DNA from: Hippasteria phrygiana
Lineage: Eukaryota; Echinodermata; Asteroidea; Valvatida; Goniasteridae
Direction of reading: 5' to 3'
DNA length: 64,000 nt
NCBI GenBank assembly: GCA_037893225.1
Contig: JAZGUH010000073.1
Coordinates: 124,001 to 188,000, forward strand
Shown here: piece after piece, positions 24,101 to 37,700 of the stretch
Position numbering within the stretch: position 1 is the first letter of the stretch
How the letters are laid out: each line of letters begins with the position of its first letter
Notes under the pieces: model-generated
What the model was told of the DNA's origin: nothing
The model's input: only the letters and a program-made list of their open reading frames with translations
Databases searched by the model: none
Position numbers and translations under genes: made by a program

Positions 24101-27100
24101 TTTTCCTCCAACCAGCACACTAGCCAATTTGTGCAAGCCAAATGACATGCGTCAGTACAAAAAAAAAAACATGCTAATTAAGTTGCTAACATTGCTTGGA
24201 TTCATTCACACGACTAATCCGGGTGATTTTCGCACGGATGTCGCATTGAGCCGATATTTTGGAGGAGGTCCCAATCCCTGTCACGAACCACATGGGACCA
24301 AGGTGATTTTGTGACAGGGATACACTTTCACACGACATGTGTGTTTATATATAACATCGATCACACGGGACCTGTGTTTCCAGGCTCTTGAGGTTTTATT
24401 CTGTTTTCACAAGTCCTTGCTACCTGAGGACAAACAGATTACAAAATCATAAAAAAGGCTTTTGTATATATGCGTAGCATATACAAATTTGAGTAAATAT
24501 GTAAAGAAAAGCTCCACACCTAACTCATGTGGGATTTCATGACACATGACAGCTATTGATGTACTGAGGCCGCCGGCGACGCTGTCGGCAAATGCTGCCC
24601 CCACGATCAGCCCATCGCAGAAGTTGTGCAGGCCGTCTCCCATGACGATGATCCAGGCCAGCGTTGCTATGCTGTTGTCCCCAGCAACCGGCGGCTCATG
24701 GCTGTGGCCGTGGTGATGGCTGGGACCGATCTCTGGGTCATCGTCATGCTGATGATGGTGGTGATGCGAGGTAGATGCTTGGTCGACGCGGTTGCTCAAC
24801 TCAAGGTCTTCAAGGAGAAGCATGCTGTTTCTTACTGTTTCGTAAACAAAGAACACAAAATGTCACATGATGAAGTACACTACTGGCAATGGCAAATAAA
24901 AGGTCTGACTCAAGTCAAATTTTCCGTAAATCAGACTCGGTCTCGAGTCACAATAAAAAATGAACTGGACTTGAGACTTAACCTATCAAACTCAGACACG
25001 GATTCATTGTTTATGACAGACTCGAAGACAGAATGACCCAATTCAATAAATTTTTAAGCAACAATAAAACAGTAGGTTTTTATAAAACTACTGTTTGAGT
25101 TTTGTTATTTGTACAATACAGTGTTTTCCATAAAATCAGTACTTCAAAATGTATTCCTACAGGCGGTCAGAATCACATGCATACGGTAACTGCCGTATGT
25201 TCAGAAAAGCATACAACCTGTCAAAAATCGATACTGAAACATGTCCCCAAACATTGGCACTAGATAGTTTGGGAATACAAATTCGATAGAGTTTGGCACT
25301 AGATTTATTTATTATTGAGTATAGGTGACTTGAAACACAGACTCTATCTACATGACTCAGAACTCGTACTCATAATAGGGACTCAGACTTAAGGTTTGAT
25401 GACTTGAATACAAGTCTGAAATAAAATGTCACAAAAATGCAATTAAAGTTGTATCCTGCTTGACAATACTAAAGCTTCATAGTAAAGATTCTCATTAAAA
25501 ATGACAAAATAACTGACAAAGGATGCTCATGATAAACCCGATTTGATCTCAAGTTCTAATTTTAGAAACATTAACCCTCCCTCTCAGGTACCAAATTGGA
25601 GCCAACTACCCTATCTATCAAAACCTATCGAGTGACAGGTTGAGACACACAAGCTATGGGAGAGAAGAGGATTTGGTTTTTCGATAGGTTGTCAGGCCCG
25701 TATGCTGGGGGGGTTCGGGGGGTTAGAATGAACCCCCCCCCCCCCCCCCACTCGCTCACTGATGAGTTCCGCTTCTTGTGAGTTTGTATATGCCGGCAAT
25801 CGTGGACCTAGGACAAAAGAATTCGGGCGTAGACAAAGGGGTCCACGTTTGACCTAACGTCCACGATTGAAAATCGTGTACAAAACCAATGGGAGGCCTT
25901 CCGAAAAAGTTAGAGTATAAACAAAAGAGGAACAATAGGAGGTCCGCGATTGCACCCGTTTACATGACTGTGTGTACGTGCACTGTATATATCTCCGAGG
26001 ACAAGAGAAGAAAGGAAACACAAAGAAACCTTTCAGTCCTCGAACGTAGAGTCTTTTGTTGAAATCGGTCCTCGAACGTAAGGATACGTGCTTAGTCTAT
26101 GGGGGTTGGTTATATTAAAGGAACAATAGGAAACACAAAGCATTGTCCTCGGACGTATTGGGGAAGTACGACTGTGTGTGTGGGCGCGTTGGCGTATTCA
26201 AACCGCGGACGTAAAATGCCAGAGAACAAAAGAGAACAATATCGTCCGCGATTCCCAGCATACGTCCGCGATTGGAAGTGTGTACAAAGTCTATGGAGGC
26301 CTTCCGAAAAAGTTAGAGTATAAACAAAAGAGGAACAATGGGACGTCCGCGTTTGGAGGTCGGTACACGACTGTGTGTGTGTGTGTGTGTGTGTGTGTAC
26401 GTGCACGCAATATATCTCCGAGGACAAGAGAAGAAAGGAGACACAAAGAATCCTTTCAGTCCTCGAACGTAGAGTCTTTTGTTGAAATCGGTCCTCGAAC
26501 GTAAGGATACGTGCTTAGTCTATGGGGTTTGGCTATATCAAGGGAACAAAAGGAAACACAAAGCTTCGTCCTCGGACGTAGTAGGGAAGTACGACTACAT
26601 GTGTTTTTTGTGTTTTGGTTTTTTTTAAATAAAAAGTTCCACTTTGGGGTTTGACGAACCCCCCTCCTCCAGTATCAGGTCAGGGCGTACGCGCACGCGT
26701 ATCGCAAAAAGTTCCACTTTGGGGTTTGACGAACCCCCCCCCAGTCTCAGGTCAGGGAACAGGCCTAGTTGTGATAGTTATAATAGTAGGAGGGGTAACT
26801 TTTACCCATCCGACACTCTCAAAATATTCTAACATGTGTAAGTTTTCCTACTGATTTCTCTGTTGGGTCCCACGACAGCCTTGGTGGCAGCCACACAGTG
26901 ATGGCAGAGTTTCTCTCCAATGGCTTTGCTGCCGTCCATCTTCTTGTACTCCCCCTGCGGTTCCAGCTGCTGCTGTTGGTCGTCGCTGTCCTCCTGTTGC
27001 TGGCTGCTGTGTAGGGGACGCTGGCTGCTGCTCTTCTTGTCGGCACGCTGTCTAATCTTCTTCTGTGCCTGTTCAAAACATCAGGATGGAGATTTTAGCA

Positions 27101-28747
27101 TAAATAATGAGGTTATAATGTGCACATATCCACCAACATGGTGCTGAATGTGCTACTATTATACCCCTGCTCTTCAGGCCCTAGACTCATTCTTTAGACC
27201 ATCTCAGCTCTCTAAGGAGTAAACAATCAGCACAAAGTCCTAATTCAAACACAACAGCCAACTCTGCAATTAGTGACAAAGTGTCTTACTCAAGGACGTA
27301 AGCACCATAACCAAATGACTGGGATGAAATCCACAATATCTTGAGTTCAACGTACAGGCCCACTTGCATACATATATGAACTGTAGTCAATAAATTATGA
27401 AGGGAGGAGGGATGGGGGTTGGTTGGTCGTGGGGTTGGTTGGTTGGGGGTTAGGGGTTAGGGAAGGGAGAGGGGGACAGCCACACAGTCTACGTGATGTA
27501 CGGTTAGAGACTACTATATCTTTGCAGCTGCACTTGCCATGTACTTTTAATATCAAGACAAGTTGCAGCCTCGCTTTCATAGTTTTTAAGTTGTTTAAAA
27601 CAATTTTTACTAGGGTCTGTTTTTAATGGAATTTAATGATAAATACCTCATATTTGGATCAAATTATTCATAGAAATCTCTGCAACGATTTTTTTAGTTC
27701 TCTCTAAACTTCCGAACAAAATTATTTTTTTGCTGGTGGCAGGTAAGTCTATTTATTTCAAGCCCATCATTATTAAGTAACAGTTAACTTGATGAGGTAT
27801 TTACTTGATATGATGCGGACTAGACCGCTTCATCACATGACTTTTCACCTTTCTGTTTTTCCTCGCCTGCTGGCAGAATCCCATGAGTTGCTCAATGATG
27901 AAGAACAGGAATATCCCGATCAGCACAAAGAAGCCTTTCCACACTGCATTAGTAGCGTGCTCTTTCTCCGCCTCCAATGCTTCATGGGCGTGGCCGTCTT
28001 CCTCTTCTGCAGAGGGCTTGGTGTCATCATGGAGATGGATTCCCAGGGACTGCGTTTGGGGGAAAGTAAGACGGCACTGATCTCAACTGACCTATTGCTC
28101 ATTGGAATGTACACACACCTCTCAGATAAACGTATGGACATTATTTGCAGCAATTTTTATGTCAGATTTTGCACGTTCTGGGTCCAATTATAACTAATGT
28201 GATCGGGCAGTATTTCTAAACGTATGTTTCAACCCAAATATGTCAATAATCTGACTTTATACACAAGTGCCTGTCCAAATAGAAATATCAATAGAATAAA
28301 TATCAATAAATCAATACAATCCAGGTGAACGTACCTTTTCAGTTTAACTGTACCAATGAATTTCAATGAGTTTTTTTTTTTTATTAAAGGAGATGTGTTC
28401 TGTACTGGATTGGGTACTGGCATAATTTCCAATCGATGTGATTCCTTACCTGTATAGCTCAGTTTTGGCATAAGTTCCAATTTAAAAATATCTAGGCAGA
28501 TCTAGAAGGCAGGAAAACAAAAATCAGAAATCTACTCTGTGTGTTGGTTCAACCTGAAGTTAAACGTGGGATTCGCTAAGCACTTTTAATAGAAACTTTG
28601 TGTTGGTTAACTGGAATTAATACAAGTAATACATGTGTAATCCAAGAGTAAACAATAATTTCCTTATTTTACAATACCAGTTTTAAAAAAATTCAGAGTA
28701 TGGTGGTTGTAATTTTTAAGACATTGTCATAATGTATGTCATTCTCT

Positions 28748-28786
<39 letters not shown>

Positions 28787-31700
28787 GTTAGTTATTTATT
28801 TATTAATTCCTTTTTTTTTGGAGGGGGAGAAACAAATTCTCCAAGACACAGTGTGCCAATAGGATTATACCCCAAGATGTGGATTTCCTCATATAAATCC
28901 CATCACTCCAATACTAGGATAATCTATGTAACATCAGACAATGTTTTATACTGCATCTGGGGTATCCAAGACTATTTGGATGTGTACTCAAGTAAGGCTG
29001 CAGATCTGGAGGTAAACACTCAGATTGATAGGCAAATTAGAGGCAACATTTTACTGACACAAATAGGTTATAGATATTGGTCCAAAACATAAATATATCA
29101 AAATTCATGGGAGTAGGATAAGGGAAAGTGGGGCTAGGCTTCATGAAAGTTGAACAACTTGTGTGCACGAGTCTATGGCAATGTCTCTTAAGTGACCCAT
29201 TCCCAGTAATATGAGTGTGATGTCAAGAGTGTGGGCGATACTTAAAAAGCAAATGATTTGTGCTTGAGTGGGCAGTGGTAGGCTTCTTGTGACCTTGTGA
29301 GGCCAAGCTAACCAATTCACCATGCATTTCAATTAAAAATGTATGCCCTAAGCTTTAAAAAATAATGAATAGACAAAATGACTCACATGTGGTATGAGAT
29401 GCATCAGGGCATCGCCGGAGAGACTTCCCACTGCCATGGCAACCAGGAAGGACAAGAGACGGTGGTAGACGTGGGGGTAGTGCTGCATGCAGGGCACGAC
29501 GAGTATACAGGCAATGGAGGCGAAGCTTATCAATGTGATGGCTGCTATTCCATAGCCCCATACTGCAAGATCAGGGGTATGGTGGGGAAATGGTTACCAT
29601 ACAACCAGGGTGGATACAGGAACTTTAAAACCAAAAAACAGAATAACAAAAAAAGCTTAGTGATGGGAGGGGGGCTTCAACCTCTCCTCTGGTTCCACCT
29701 TTGTAAAAGGCTAGGGTGGCGGTCTAGGTTTAAGTGACTCCTTTTTAGAGTTGACTCCGCCTCCTAAAAGGAATCACAATTCCAATCTTAATGTCAGCAA
29801 CTTTCAGAATCATTTGGCAGTGCCTGGAATTGTCTGCAAGGAAGCAGGATTCAGCTACTTTCAAGAGTCGACTCCTAAAAAATAAATGGCATTGAGATTG
29901 CGATGTTGGAGTCAGATAGACTTGACTCTTGCACAAGCCTATGAAGGTCCGAGTGAAGGTATGCACGCCACTGGTATGGTTCTTAACTGGGCTTAAAAAA
30001 ATGTTAAGAGGAACTGAATTTTTTATTTTTAGACAAGTTTTTCCAAAAATATTTTATATTTTTGGGTCAAAAGCCCATAAATAATCCTAAAAATTATATT
30101 GGCCCCTCAAAAAACTTGGAGAAAAAAAATAGGGAGGGTCTTGGCAAAGTTTCATATGGTGTAGTTCTCCCTAGACACCCCCCCCCCCCCCCTCCCCCCA
30201 GCCGAAAAACCATAAGTACGGTAGGGGAAGTTCCTGAAGGTTGACGGGGATGGGGTCAGCAAAAACACTATTGAACAAGTTGAAGAGGCTTGTCTCTCAG
30301 GTAAAGGGTTAATTATTTGGGAGGGGGGCCACCAAAATTCTACAGGCCTCTTTGGGACACTTGTTATTTTTCCATAAAGACAGCAACTAGCCGAAACTCA
30401 TGAAGATTTTCCTGGAATTCAAACTTACTGTGTCCCATCAAGTGACCAACTCCGACACCTGTCACATTCGTATGCTGATGACCATCGGTCGTATCTTCGT
30501 CATGAATGTGGGTGGGTATTCCATGATCATCGTGATCATCGTGATCATCGTGATCACTGTGACCATCGCCACCATTCACATCAAACTGCATGCACACATG
30601 GCTGTCCAGCTGTTGTAAGAGCACTGGGCACATCTGGAGAAACTGCTCCTCTGTCAGACCAGTCTGAGAGGACGGTATTTCAAAGATCTCCAACAGGGTG
30701 CCAGGGGTCAGGCACTGGAGCCAAGAAAATGGGACAAAAGAAAATTAGGTCGTATTTTCTGGGTACACCTTTGTTCTATTGGCATGCTATGCTGAATAGT
30801 CGTAGCCATACACACAAGCGCCGTTTCGGAAATGGCCTTTACGGCTCAAGGTCAGTTTACTGTACACATTTCAGTCGGTTCTTACTCTTATATCAGATTC
30901 CAGACCCCATTTTGGATGAGCTTATCAATTCTTTCTCAGGGGTTTCAACTCTGCATATAAGGTTTTCAGCAGTAGCGTATCCAGGGGGGGGGGGGGGGGG
31001 GGGGGCAGGCAAGTTACCCCCCCCCCCCCCCCCCCCGGCGGCATTTGAGACGTCATAAAAAACAAAAGGAAATGGTGTTTTGCGACGGTTTTTGCGACGG
31101 TTCAGATGTTGTTTGCCCTCCCTGGCACAAAAAGCTGGATACGCTACTGGTTTTCAGTTTGCATGTATCCAGGTTTTGATAGACAAAACTTTCATCCCAA
31201 TTTTTTTTCCACCAGAATTACATTCTTCTTTATCCCGCTCCTGCCAGTTTTCTTTGTTCACTTTCAAAATTTATTCAAATTTACCTAGTCAGTTCCCCTT
31301 GTAAATATAATTTAGTTACAAAGTCATTTCCCAGGGTGTATGGTAAAAATTGGGCGTGATCCCTGGCTATACGGCATTATGGATTTATGACTTCTGACTA
31401 GCGCCCACCCAAACAAGATACTGACAATTTGGGAGACCGCCAACATAGGGCAAGATAGCTCAGTTAGTAGATCGCTGGTACAGTATTCCGGAGGTCGAAG
31501 GTTCGAATCCCACTCCTGCCAGTTTTCTTTGTTCACTTTGTAAATTATATTTATTTACATGTATAAGAATTATATTTATTTTAAATTCACATAATTAGGA
31601 GGACCTGACATTCTGATCCTAGCCGAATCTTTCTCACATATTTTGAAACTGATTCTGCAATAGGACTGAAATGGCAGGTCCTTAAAACTTTATCAAATAT

Positions 31701-34700
31701 AAATTTCAGGTCATTCTATTTTGCAAGTAATTTGCCGCAGTGTTTTTTTTGTTTTTTTTTATTAGGCCTATAACTTGTTTTGGTTTCTAAGGGAGAGAGG
31801 CAAGAACAAGTGATGAAATTGTAGAGCTTTCATAACCTTTGCACATAAGCTGAAACATACTGTATGCACATCAACACAAACAACACATTCTGGTTAATAT
31901 TCTTTCAAATAAAAAAATACCCCCCAAGAAATTAAAAGTTTCCAAAATATAGACATTTTGAAATTCAGGAGGGTTTTCCTTAAAAAGACGACAGTACCTT
32001 ATTCAACAAGGTGATCCGTGGATCACATGTGTTGCCTTGTTTTTGGTAACTGCATCACATTTGCAACTTTTTAAATGAGAGCAATTTTACATTTTAAGCC
32101 TATTTTACCACTTGACCTCCAATGACCTTTATGTGACCTGTAATATCAACATCATATACACGTTTCTATGTTGCACCTAAGGCTAAAGTTTGATTGCAAT
32201 TGGACTTCAACTTTTCAAATGAGACCAATTTTACATGTTCAGCCCATTTACAACTTGACCTCAGATGACCTTTGACCTTGGTATGTGACCTTTGACCTCA
32301 TTACCATATGAAGGTTCCCATGTTACATGTATAACTCAAATTTGTAGGGCCACCATGGGCCACCACGGGCCACCACGGGCCACCACGGGCCACCACGGGC
32401 CACCACGGGCCACCACGGGCCACCACGGGCCACCACGGGCCACCACGGGCCACCACGGGCCACCACGGGCCACCACGGGCCACCACGGGCCACCACGGGC
32501 CACCACGGGCCACCACGGGCCACCACGGGCCACCACGGGCCACCACAGGCCACCACGGGCCACCACAGGCCACCACGGGCCACCACGGGCCACCACGGGC
32601 CACCACGGGCCACCACGGGCCACCACGGGCCACCACGGGCCACCACGGGCCACCACGGGCCACCACCGGCCACCACCGGCCACCACCGGCCACCACCGGC
32701 CACCACCGGCCACCACGGGCCACCACGGGCCACCACGGGCCACCACGGGCCACCACGGGCCACCACGGGCCACCACGGGCCACCACGGGCAGAATTCATG
32801 ACTGGTAAGTGCCCCTAAAACATTTGTTTAGGCGACACAAAAATACAATAAAAAATGCAAATTTACAAAATAGTTGCAGAGACAAATTTTGTATTAGTAA
32901 TTTATTACGATTAGGAGTTTGAGTCCATGGCGCAGACCGCTGAGAAACTTCAGTTCTTAAATTCCCTGGCTTCAATGCTGGATTTGGGAAAATTACCCCA
33001 ACTTACTGAAATCCACCTGTTTGGGAATTTAGAATACTTCAACCAGCTGGTGGCAGCGTAATTTAGCTGTGTTTTGATTTATTTACAACTTGAACTTCCA
33101 ATAAATTATTGTGACTTTAATCCACAAGGGGTTTCTATAAAAAATGACCAAAGAAACTTGTTTACATCTTGACCAGTGCAGCAGAAACTACAGAGGTTTG
33201 CAATACCAATACGAAAACTACTGAAAGAGTGGAATCATAGGTTATAATGCCTGGAGAAAGAAAACCATGCATCGCCGCGAATGACACTGACCGAAAATGT
33301 TAACATCTAAGAACCATTCTACTCCTTCGAGCAATAGTGTTAGCAGCGTGCTACCAAAAACCTGCTTGATATCTACCCGCCCAATATCACGGTGTCCGGC
33401 AGCGACAAAAGTTTGAAAAGAGTATTAAAAACATCTGTTCACCAATTATTAACATTACGACAATGCAAAGATTTTTTCATTGTGAAGACGTCTCATTTAC
33501 TTCAAATCCGCGCGAAGTATGAAACCACTGGACTTTCATGCGGCAGTACTACTATAACCATGCTATAACGTATAGTTCCCGTATGCCCGAAAGTCGAATT
33601 TATGCTTCGGACTTTGAGTTCGCATTCGACAGAAGAGCGGCAGTTTATAGTTGCTTTTAATATCGAATTCCCGGCCGACGGCAAGAGGCACTTCGTGAAA
33701 ACTGTATGTAGATGTACTTCATCCGGATTTGACCATAAGCCCCGCCCACCTTAGCAACGGCATGGCGACGCCATAATTACCTCGGTCAAGCTTTACTACG
33801 TACACAAACATTACGTGAAACGCGCGGCGCCCGGACAAATACATATGCACAATGTCGACGACGCGACTCGGTGTTCTGCCAAAGGCGGTGGATTTAAATT
33901 CTTTAGGCGGGGACAAAATTAGCAAGCGGGCGAAAGTTAAGGAGCTTAATTACATGTATCTTATTCTTAGCAAGAAGGTGAGCTTAATATTACAATATCG
34001 TTTTACTTTCGTATGTAAACTTCATAACGTTACATGGGAAATTAAAACGTTAACGTTGCTTGACATGCTTCATTGCTTGGTCAGAAAGAATTCCATATCC
34101 GGACATCAGATTTTTAATGCTGAGGATGTCCCAGCTTTACCACAAAGGACGCTTAAATTTCGGAAGTTGGTAGCCTAATACTGCTCAGGAATGAGAAAAC
34201 TATAGGTTTTGTACGCAGCGGAACTCGGATCATGCTCGGATGATGTCAGGTGTCATGGAATTCTTTCCATCTCCCATTCATGTACAGAATATTAAACATG
34301 TTAACTGCAAATCCTACATCAGAGCATAATAACCTATAGGCCTACTTGTCCTTGTTAATCTTCTTGACATTCAGATCGGAATGCGGCCGGCCGGCCACAC
34401 GCTTTAATCCATCTCAAACATTTTTCCAAATTTGTTTTAGGTTTTGGAAACGGGAAGAAAACGATGTCCTGATCAAAGTACCCGGTGTCTGATTTACATA
34501 TGCCATGACAGCATATTTTTTTACCATTTCTTAAACCATGCTTAAACTACCCTATTAAATATAAACACCTATACACTGCAGGCTACAGCCGCACTTTTAT
34601 TGAAAAAATACGGTGCCCGGCCGCACCAAACACATTTTGTTTGTGTACACTTTTCACAGCGCATGTGACGTTTGACCATGGAGGAAGGAACATGGTTTGA

Positions 34701-37700
34701 CCATGGAGGTCTTCCTCCATGGTTTGACCATTGACCGAGCTTGACCGAGCTAATGGCGGACCACGCCTGTAGCAACTGTTGCTAATTTAGGCCGTGTCCG
34801 AAATGGGCGTCTAGAGCTACCGCTACGGCTACGTCACGCGTAGTTGTAACAAGACAATATCCCCCTAGACAAGCGATTCGGACGCAGCCTTACACCTGAC
34901 CAAAAGTCGTAATCCTATTGGTCAATGCGCGCTGTTTGATTGACAGGCCGGATCGGTCCATTACACCCGGCAGAAATTCGACATAAGAAGCGGGCCTTGC
35001 ATGGTGGTGCCGAGCGTTAATATTTCCACGTAAGCCTACTCCATGCTCTAAAAATGTAAAGTTCTATTAAAAGGGTAGGATTTGGATAGTCATTCAGTTC
35101 GGAGGGACGTCAAGCTTCATTCTGTTACTTTAAAGAGTTGGGTATTTCCCCCATTTTTTTTAGGGTAAGTTTTGGCATACATGACCACTGATGTCTCATT
35201 GTCTATGAAACTTTATTTGGAGGTGTAAATCGCTATTTTTCCAGCGACAGAAAAATTATTCACTTTTTAATGAGACATCCAACGAAAACAAATACGGAAG
35301 TTTAGTTAATACAGAATTTGTTGCGACCCGATAATAATTCTGGCGTATACTGTGTGCATTAGATACGCAAAATCAACCACGAATAAAAGCCTTTTTGAAG
35401 GATTGCAGACGCCCAAAACAGCACACAAAAAATGGGTTTTACACTAAATCACAATCGTATACTAACAATCAAGGGAAAGCTGGTAAAAAAAAAACACGAA
35501 ATGAATAAAAGTGAGGAAAATATTTTTCAGGCCAAACTCACAATATACACAACCGTTGCGATAGCTGTGGTGTTCCAGCTTTTCCCCCCAATACTTCAGT
35601 CCGGGGGGAAAGTAAACACATGTCAGTGAATTTTAATGAGCCAACCACGCATTCACTATAAATAGAAATTCATATGACTTTTTTTTTCTCATTACACGGT
35701 CAACACAATTTCTAATTTTACCCCGCCCACATGACAGCGACCTTGCGATGAACTAAAGAGCCACAATCTTAATTAAAACGACACAGCCGCTCGCGTACGT
35801 GTATACATATTTTATGATGTAGGCCTACCAATAGAATTGTCATGACAATAGTATACACACTACGTCTATAGACTCAAGAACATTGGTATTTATTCAAACG
35901 ATAAAATTGCAAAAACGGAGGAGAGGTTCATGTTGAAGTTTGGCTTCAGCTGGCTTTCCATAAGTGCGTTCTCAGTCCGTTTTCACTTTTGTGTCCGTTG
36001 CGTCTCCATGGTAAGCTAAAGACTAAAAACGCAACGGACAAACGACACACCATAAAATCGCACTTATGGAAAGCCGGCTTTCTCGTGATCGACACCATGA
36101 AAATGATAAATGATTACAGGAAATTCCTCCCACTTGATCTGTTTTGTGTTTTAAATCGATTTAGTAAATCCACTGTCGCAGAAGCCACCTTGAAAAATAA
36201 GATGCGTCCATCAAATTAATATTCAATTCACAAAAAGTTTCTCATTCCTTTTTTTAAAGCGTACGACGTCAAACATGTTTTTTTTTTTTTTGCCCTACAG
36301 TGACCTTGGACGGAGCACTCACGGTCCGGCAAACCCGTCGTTGACAAACTTAAAGTGACCGATGACGACAAATTAATCCCGCCAGGCCACAGCAGGCATC
36401 ATCGCCCTGACCACCCCTGTCAATTGACCCGGGCTGGAAGCGTGATTGTGGGGTAATGGACACTTCACTGGAACCCGATGAAAGATCATAGGTCGAAATC
36501 ACATGCCAATCACAAATCATAATGCATACACATACACCGGACTAATTCCAAATCGACTAGAACGTACCAATGGGCTCTAGTAATAAAGAGTGATCAACAA
36601 GACTTATTATTTGTTCAAGACCAGTGTCCATCACCCAGGGAATTATGTGACAGGTGTGTAGCAGGCTACAATGTACAACTGGAGTTCCAACATGTAAATT
36701 GTTTTAATACCTCCATGATTGAACATTTGTCAGATGAACAAAAATAAACAAGGCAGACTTTATTTATTCAAAATAGGAAATCTTGGGTTCATAAAACAAT
36801 GTCAGATTTAAAGCAGCCCACTGGTCTAGTTTGGTCTTGAAGTATACCGGACCGATGTCTAAATTACTGGACTTTGTCCACTTGTCCAATGCAAATTACA
36901 ATCCCTCCATCCACATTGCGGAAACAATATGCATTTATATAAACTCAAGGAAGCTAGACACTGCAGGGGCATCCCACCAGGATTTGAGATAGATGTATTA
37001 TAATTTTGCATCATCAGCTGCGATGTCCCGATACCGTACCATGGTGTTACGATAACAACCAACACAGTGGCCTTCACAAGGAAGACATAGCCCGAAGTCG
37101 AACGTGATTGTGGGGTGTAAGAGAGTGGCCATATAGGCTTGAAATCCCAATTTCCCAAACCCCCTTTTAAAGGTCCCTACTGGAGCCAAGACGTCTTGCA
37201 GTGGATCAACAGTGTGAAGTTCGCACATCTTTGACATCACGTCTGCGGGATTCTGATCCGGGTCGATGATACCCAACACCAGTTTAAAAAAGCACTATAG
37301 ATTGGTTATCAAAATAAATACTGCCGTTTAGCCATAATATGACAGCGACCCATGTTAATGGTCGTTTTATCAGGTTGGGTGTAAATGCCTTTTGACAAGC
37401 ACAATCGGTTCCCTGCTGCTGAGAGATTGCCTGCTACGAAGCCTACAGGTTTTAAATCATGGTATAGAATTATGTTTATGATGAGTGAGGCAATTCAAAC
37501 AGCATGCATAGTTTCAGAAATGAAATTGCATATAAAGCAAATACTCCCGGCACGTTCAATCAACAGCAAAGTTCAGTAATATTCTGATGGTGTAAGCTTA
37601 CTACCTGTTGACCTGGGGCGTATGCAAACTGAAGTATGCATGACGGAACTAAATTCCCGCCCAAAGAGTATGGAGAAGATGCGCTCTTTTCAACAAAGCG

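Noticed and set aside
32292..32801. Long open frames across the 10-bp array on both strands
   Set aside because: They follow automatically from a stop-free 10-bp unit; no start context, splice sites or domain.
36998..37279. Minus-strand frame with [12 protein letters not shown], faintly like the NPAD motif near the RNase H end of some retrotransposons
   Set aside because: One short motif only; no neighbouring polymerase or integrase residues were seen.
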